A stretch of 64,000 nt of DNA, from the NCBI GenBank assembly GCA_046331705.1, contig JAXLQJ010000009.1:62001-126000 (forward strand), in the 5' to 3' direction. The position numbers and the translations under genes are program-made. Positions within the stretch are counted from its first letter, which is position 1; every line of letters starts with the position of its first letter. This stretch comes from JADJOY01 sp046331705 [NCBI: bacterium]. GTDB lineage: Bacteria > JADJOY01. Shown here piece by piece: positions 62,221-64,000 of this stretch. The notes under the pieces were generated by a model that saw only the letters and a program-made list of their open reading frames with translations, was not told the DNA's origin and did not search any database.

Positions 62221-63600
62221 ATGGCGACGGATCCCCAGCCCCAGCGCCGCCGGCGCGTGCTGATCGCCGGTGCGGCGGGACGCGACTTCCACGACTTCAA
62301 CGTGGTGTTCCGGGACGATCCGGCCGTCGAGGTCGTCGCGTTCACGGCGGCGCAGATTCCCGGGATCGCCGGGCGCCGCTACCCCGCGAGCCTCGCCGGG
62401 CCGCTCTATCCCGACGGTCTCCCCATCGAGGACGAGTCGCGGCTCGCCGAGCTCTGCCGCGAGCACGTCGTCGACGAGGTGATCTTCGCCTACAGCGACG
62501 TCAGCCACGCCCACGTCATGCACGTGGCGTCGCGCGCGCTCGCTTCGGGCGCGGACTTCGGCCTGCTCGGCCCGCGCCGCACCCAGCTCGCGTCGCGGCG
62601 GCCGGTCATCGCCGTGAGCGCCGTGCGCACGGGTTGCGGCAAGTCGCAGACCGCGCGCTGGCTCGGGAGGCGATTGCGCGCTCACGGGCTCGCGGTCGCG
62701 GTGCTTCGCCATCCGATGCCCTACGGCGAGCTGGCGGCGGAGCGGGTGCAGCGCTTCGCCACCCCCGCCGACCTGGACGCCGCGCGTTGCACGCTGGAGG
62801 AACGCGAGGAATACGAGCCCCACCTCGAGAACGGTCACGTGGTGTTCGCGGGAGTCGACTACGCGGCGATCCTGGCGGCCGCCGAGCGCGAGGCGCAGGT
62901 CATCGTCTGGGACGGAGGCAACAACGATTTCCCGCTGGTCGCTCCGGATCTCCACGTGGTTCTCGCCGATGCCCTGCGGCCCGATCAGCTCACGACGCAC
63001 CACCCTGGCGAGGCGGTGGCACGGATGGCCGACGTGCTCGTGATCGCCAAGAGCGACGCCGCGGCGCCCGCCGACGTGGCACGGCTCGCGGCGGCGCTGG
63101 GCGAGCTTCGCCCCGCGGCCCCGATCGTGCGCGCCGCCTCGCCGGTGGTGCTCGCGGAATCCGAGCGCGCCCGCGGACGTCGCGTGATCGTCGTGGAGGA
63201 CGGCCCCACGCTCACCCACGGTGGCGCATCGTACGGCGCCGGCTACGTCGCGGCCCGCGCGTCCGGTGCCCTCGAGATCGTCGACCCGCGCGAGTCGGCC
63301 ACCCCGGCGGTGCGCGCGATCTTCGACCGTTACCCGCACATCGGCTGCGTGCTGCCGGCGGTCGGCTACGACGAGGCGCAGCGCGAGGCGCTGGCACGGA
63401 CCATCGCCCGCTCCCGCGCCGAGATCGTCGTCTCCGGCACGCCCATCGATCTCGCCGGCGTGATCCACGTACCGCAACCGGTGCTGCGCGCCCGTTACGA
63501 ATACGCCGACGCCGGCGAGCCCACCCTCGGCTCGTTCGTCGACGCCTTTCTGGAACGCGCGCGGGCGCGGATGGACGGCGCCGCGGAGGGATCGTGCTGA
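62221..63600 (+). CDS. COG2403-type GTPase (cyclic 2,3-diphosphoglycerate synthetase-like)
   Basis: A 459-residue protein with an N-terminal Rossmann-like domain (VLIAGAAGRDFHDFNVVFRD, VVAFTAAQIPGIAGRRYP), a P-loop VRTGCGKSQT near residue 137 and downstream VIVWDGGNNDFP, LVIAKSDAA and the C-terminal IGCVLPAVGY ... VVSGTPIDLAGVI. This is the layout of predicted GTPases of COG2403, which include the archaeal cyclic 2,3-diphosphoglycerate synthetase. The bacterial role is unclear. ATG 62221 is used; an in-frame start at 62155 would add an unconserved stretch. Its stop overlaps the argF start, so expression with ornithine carbamoyltransferase is likely. Confidence 0.82.
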   Translation: MATDPQPQRRRRVLIAGAAGRDFHDFNVVFRDDPAVEVVAFTAAQIPGIAGRRYPASLAGPLYPDGLPIEDESRLAELCREHVVDEVIFAYSDVSHAHVMHVASRALASGADFGLLGPRRTQLASRRPVIAVSAVRTGCGKSQTARWLGRRLRAHGLAVAVLRHPMPYGELAAERVQRFATPADLDAARCTLEEREEYEPHLENGHVVFAGVDYAAILAAAEREAQVIVWDGGNNDFPLVAPDLHVVLADALRPDQLTTHHPGEAVARMADVLVIAKSDAAAPADVARLAAALGELRPAAPIVRAASPVVLAESERARGRRVIVVEDGPTLTHGGASYGAGYVAARASGALEIVDPRESATPAVRAIFDRYPHIGCVLPAVGYDEAQREALARTIARSRAEIVVSGTPIDLAGVIHVPQPVLRARYEYADAGEPTLGSFVDAFLERARARMDGAAEGSC

Positions 63601-64000
63601 AGGATCTGTTGCGCAGCGCGGATCTCGCACCTTCGGACCTCGCGTACCTCCTCGAGCTCGCCCTCGCCTTCAAGGCCGCGCCGCGCCGGGCGGCACCGCT
63701 CGAGCGCGACACCGTGGTCCTCTACTTCAACAAGCCGTCCACCCGTACCCGCATCTCGTTCGAGACGGCGGTGGCCAGGCTCGGCGGCACGCCCATCGGA
63801 GTGGGCGCGAACGACCTCCAGCTCGGCCGCGGCGAGACCATCGAGGACACCGCGCGCGTCGTGAGCCGCTACGCCCGCGCCTTCGTGATCCGCACCTACT
63901 CCGACGACGACGTCCGTCGCTTCGCCACCGCGGCCACGATCCCGGTCGTCAACGCGCTGACCGACCTCCACCATCCGTGCCAGAGCCTCGCCGATCTGCT
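63594..64000 (+). CDS. argF: Ornithine carbamoyltransferase (N-terminal part)
   Basis: Sixth step of arginine synthesis: carbamoyl phosphate plus ornithine to citrulline. The visible 135 codons begin MLKDLLRSADLAPSDLAYLL (GTG 63594, after GGAGGG) and include the carbamoyl-phosphate site KPSTRTRISFE near residue 47, NDLQLGRGETIEDTARVVSR, and HPCQSLADL near 126, all typical of OTC. The gene runs off the window end. It overlaps the upstream GTPase by 7 bp. Confidence 0.92.
   Translation, partial: MLKDLLRSADLAPSDLAYLLELALAFKAAPRRAAPLERDTVVLYFNKPSTRTRISFETAVARLGGTPIGVGANDLQLGRGETIEDTARVVSRYARAFVIRTYSDDDVRRFATAATIPVVNALTDLHHPCQSLADL

Overview
The window is G+C-rich bacterial chromosome with tight gene packing, many ATGA/GTGA start-stop overlaps and frequent GTG starts. 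The gene set (BamA/Skp/LpxD, LptD, Lnt, LolCD, a type II secretion operon with GspN) points to a Gram-negative cell. The order trpE-G-C-F-B-A-accD-folC and a MYXO-CTERM-like protein tail suggest a lineage of the former Deltaproteobacteria (Myxococcota or a relative). This placement is inference from gene content; no 16S gene is present. I see no tRNA, rRNA, CRISPR array, insertion sequence or phage gene.

Layout. (1) 1-23,665, all minus strand: an envelope-assembly block (lpxD, skp, bamA, lolD, lolC, lysS, prfB, lnt, lptD), then folC, accD and the trp genes, then a SPOR-domain protein, a small lipoprotein, a two-helix membrane protein and an XRE regulator. prfB carries the classical +1 programmed frameshift. 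In contrast folC, trpA, trpB (twice) and trpC are each interrupted by apparent single-base indels, and trpD is absent between trpG and trpC. (2) 23,666-23,850: a divergent AT-richer promoter region with a perfect 9-bp inverted repeat. (3) 23,851-38,405, plus strand: a complete type II secretion operon with two tandem gspC genes, then gspD-E-F-G-I-H-J-K-L-M-N, closed by a strong hairpin. (4) 38,406-39,143: gene-free, with two ~112-bp direct repeats. (5) 39,144-49,430: probable secretion clients (a double PPC-domain protein, a GH51-like lipoprotein, a matrixin-type protease with a MYXO-CTERM-like tail and a small secreted partner) around a macA-macB-tolC-type efflux operon. (6) 49,431-53,892, plus: cutA, hflX, a small membrane protein, a secreted protein and a DegT-family aminotransferase, preceded by a good divergent sigma-70 promoter pair. 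(7) 53,918-58,666, minus: a Wzm/Wzt-like polysaccharide ABC exporter with an unusually long ATPase, plus two membrane proteins. (8) 58,919-64,000: a GPH-type transporter, a helical protein, an Mrp/ApbC ATPase, a COG2403-type (cyclic 2,3-diphosphoglycerate synthetase-like) GTPase and the start of an ornithine carbamoyltransferase gene cut by the window end.

Together the window is dominated by outer-membrane biogenesis and protein export: lipoprotein maturation and sorting (Lnt, LolCD), LPS synthesis and insertion (LpxD, LptD), OMP assembly (BamA, Skp) and the T2SS with plausible exported substrates nearby. The most interesting points are the doubled gspC next to an XRE regulator with a palindromic site, the AMIN-like domain on LptD, the localised cluster of frameshifts with the missing trpD, the inserted module in the GH51-like enzyme, and the COG2403 GTPase overlapping argF.
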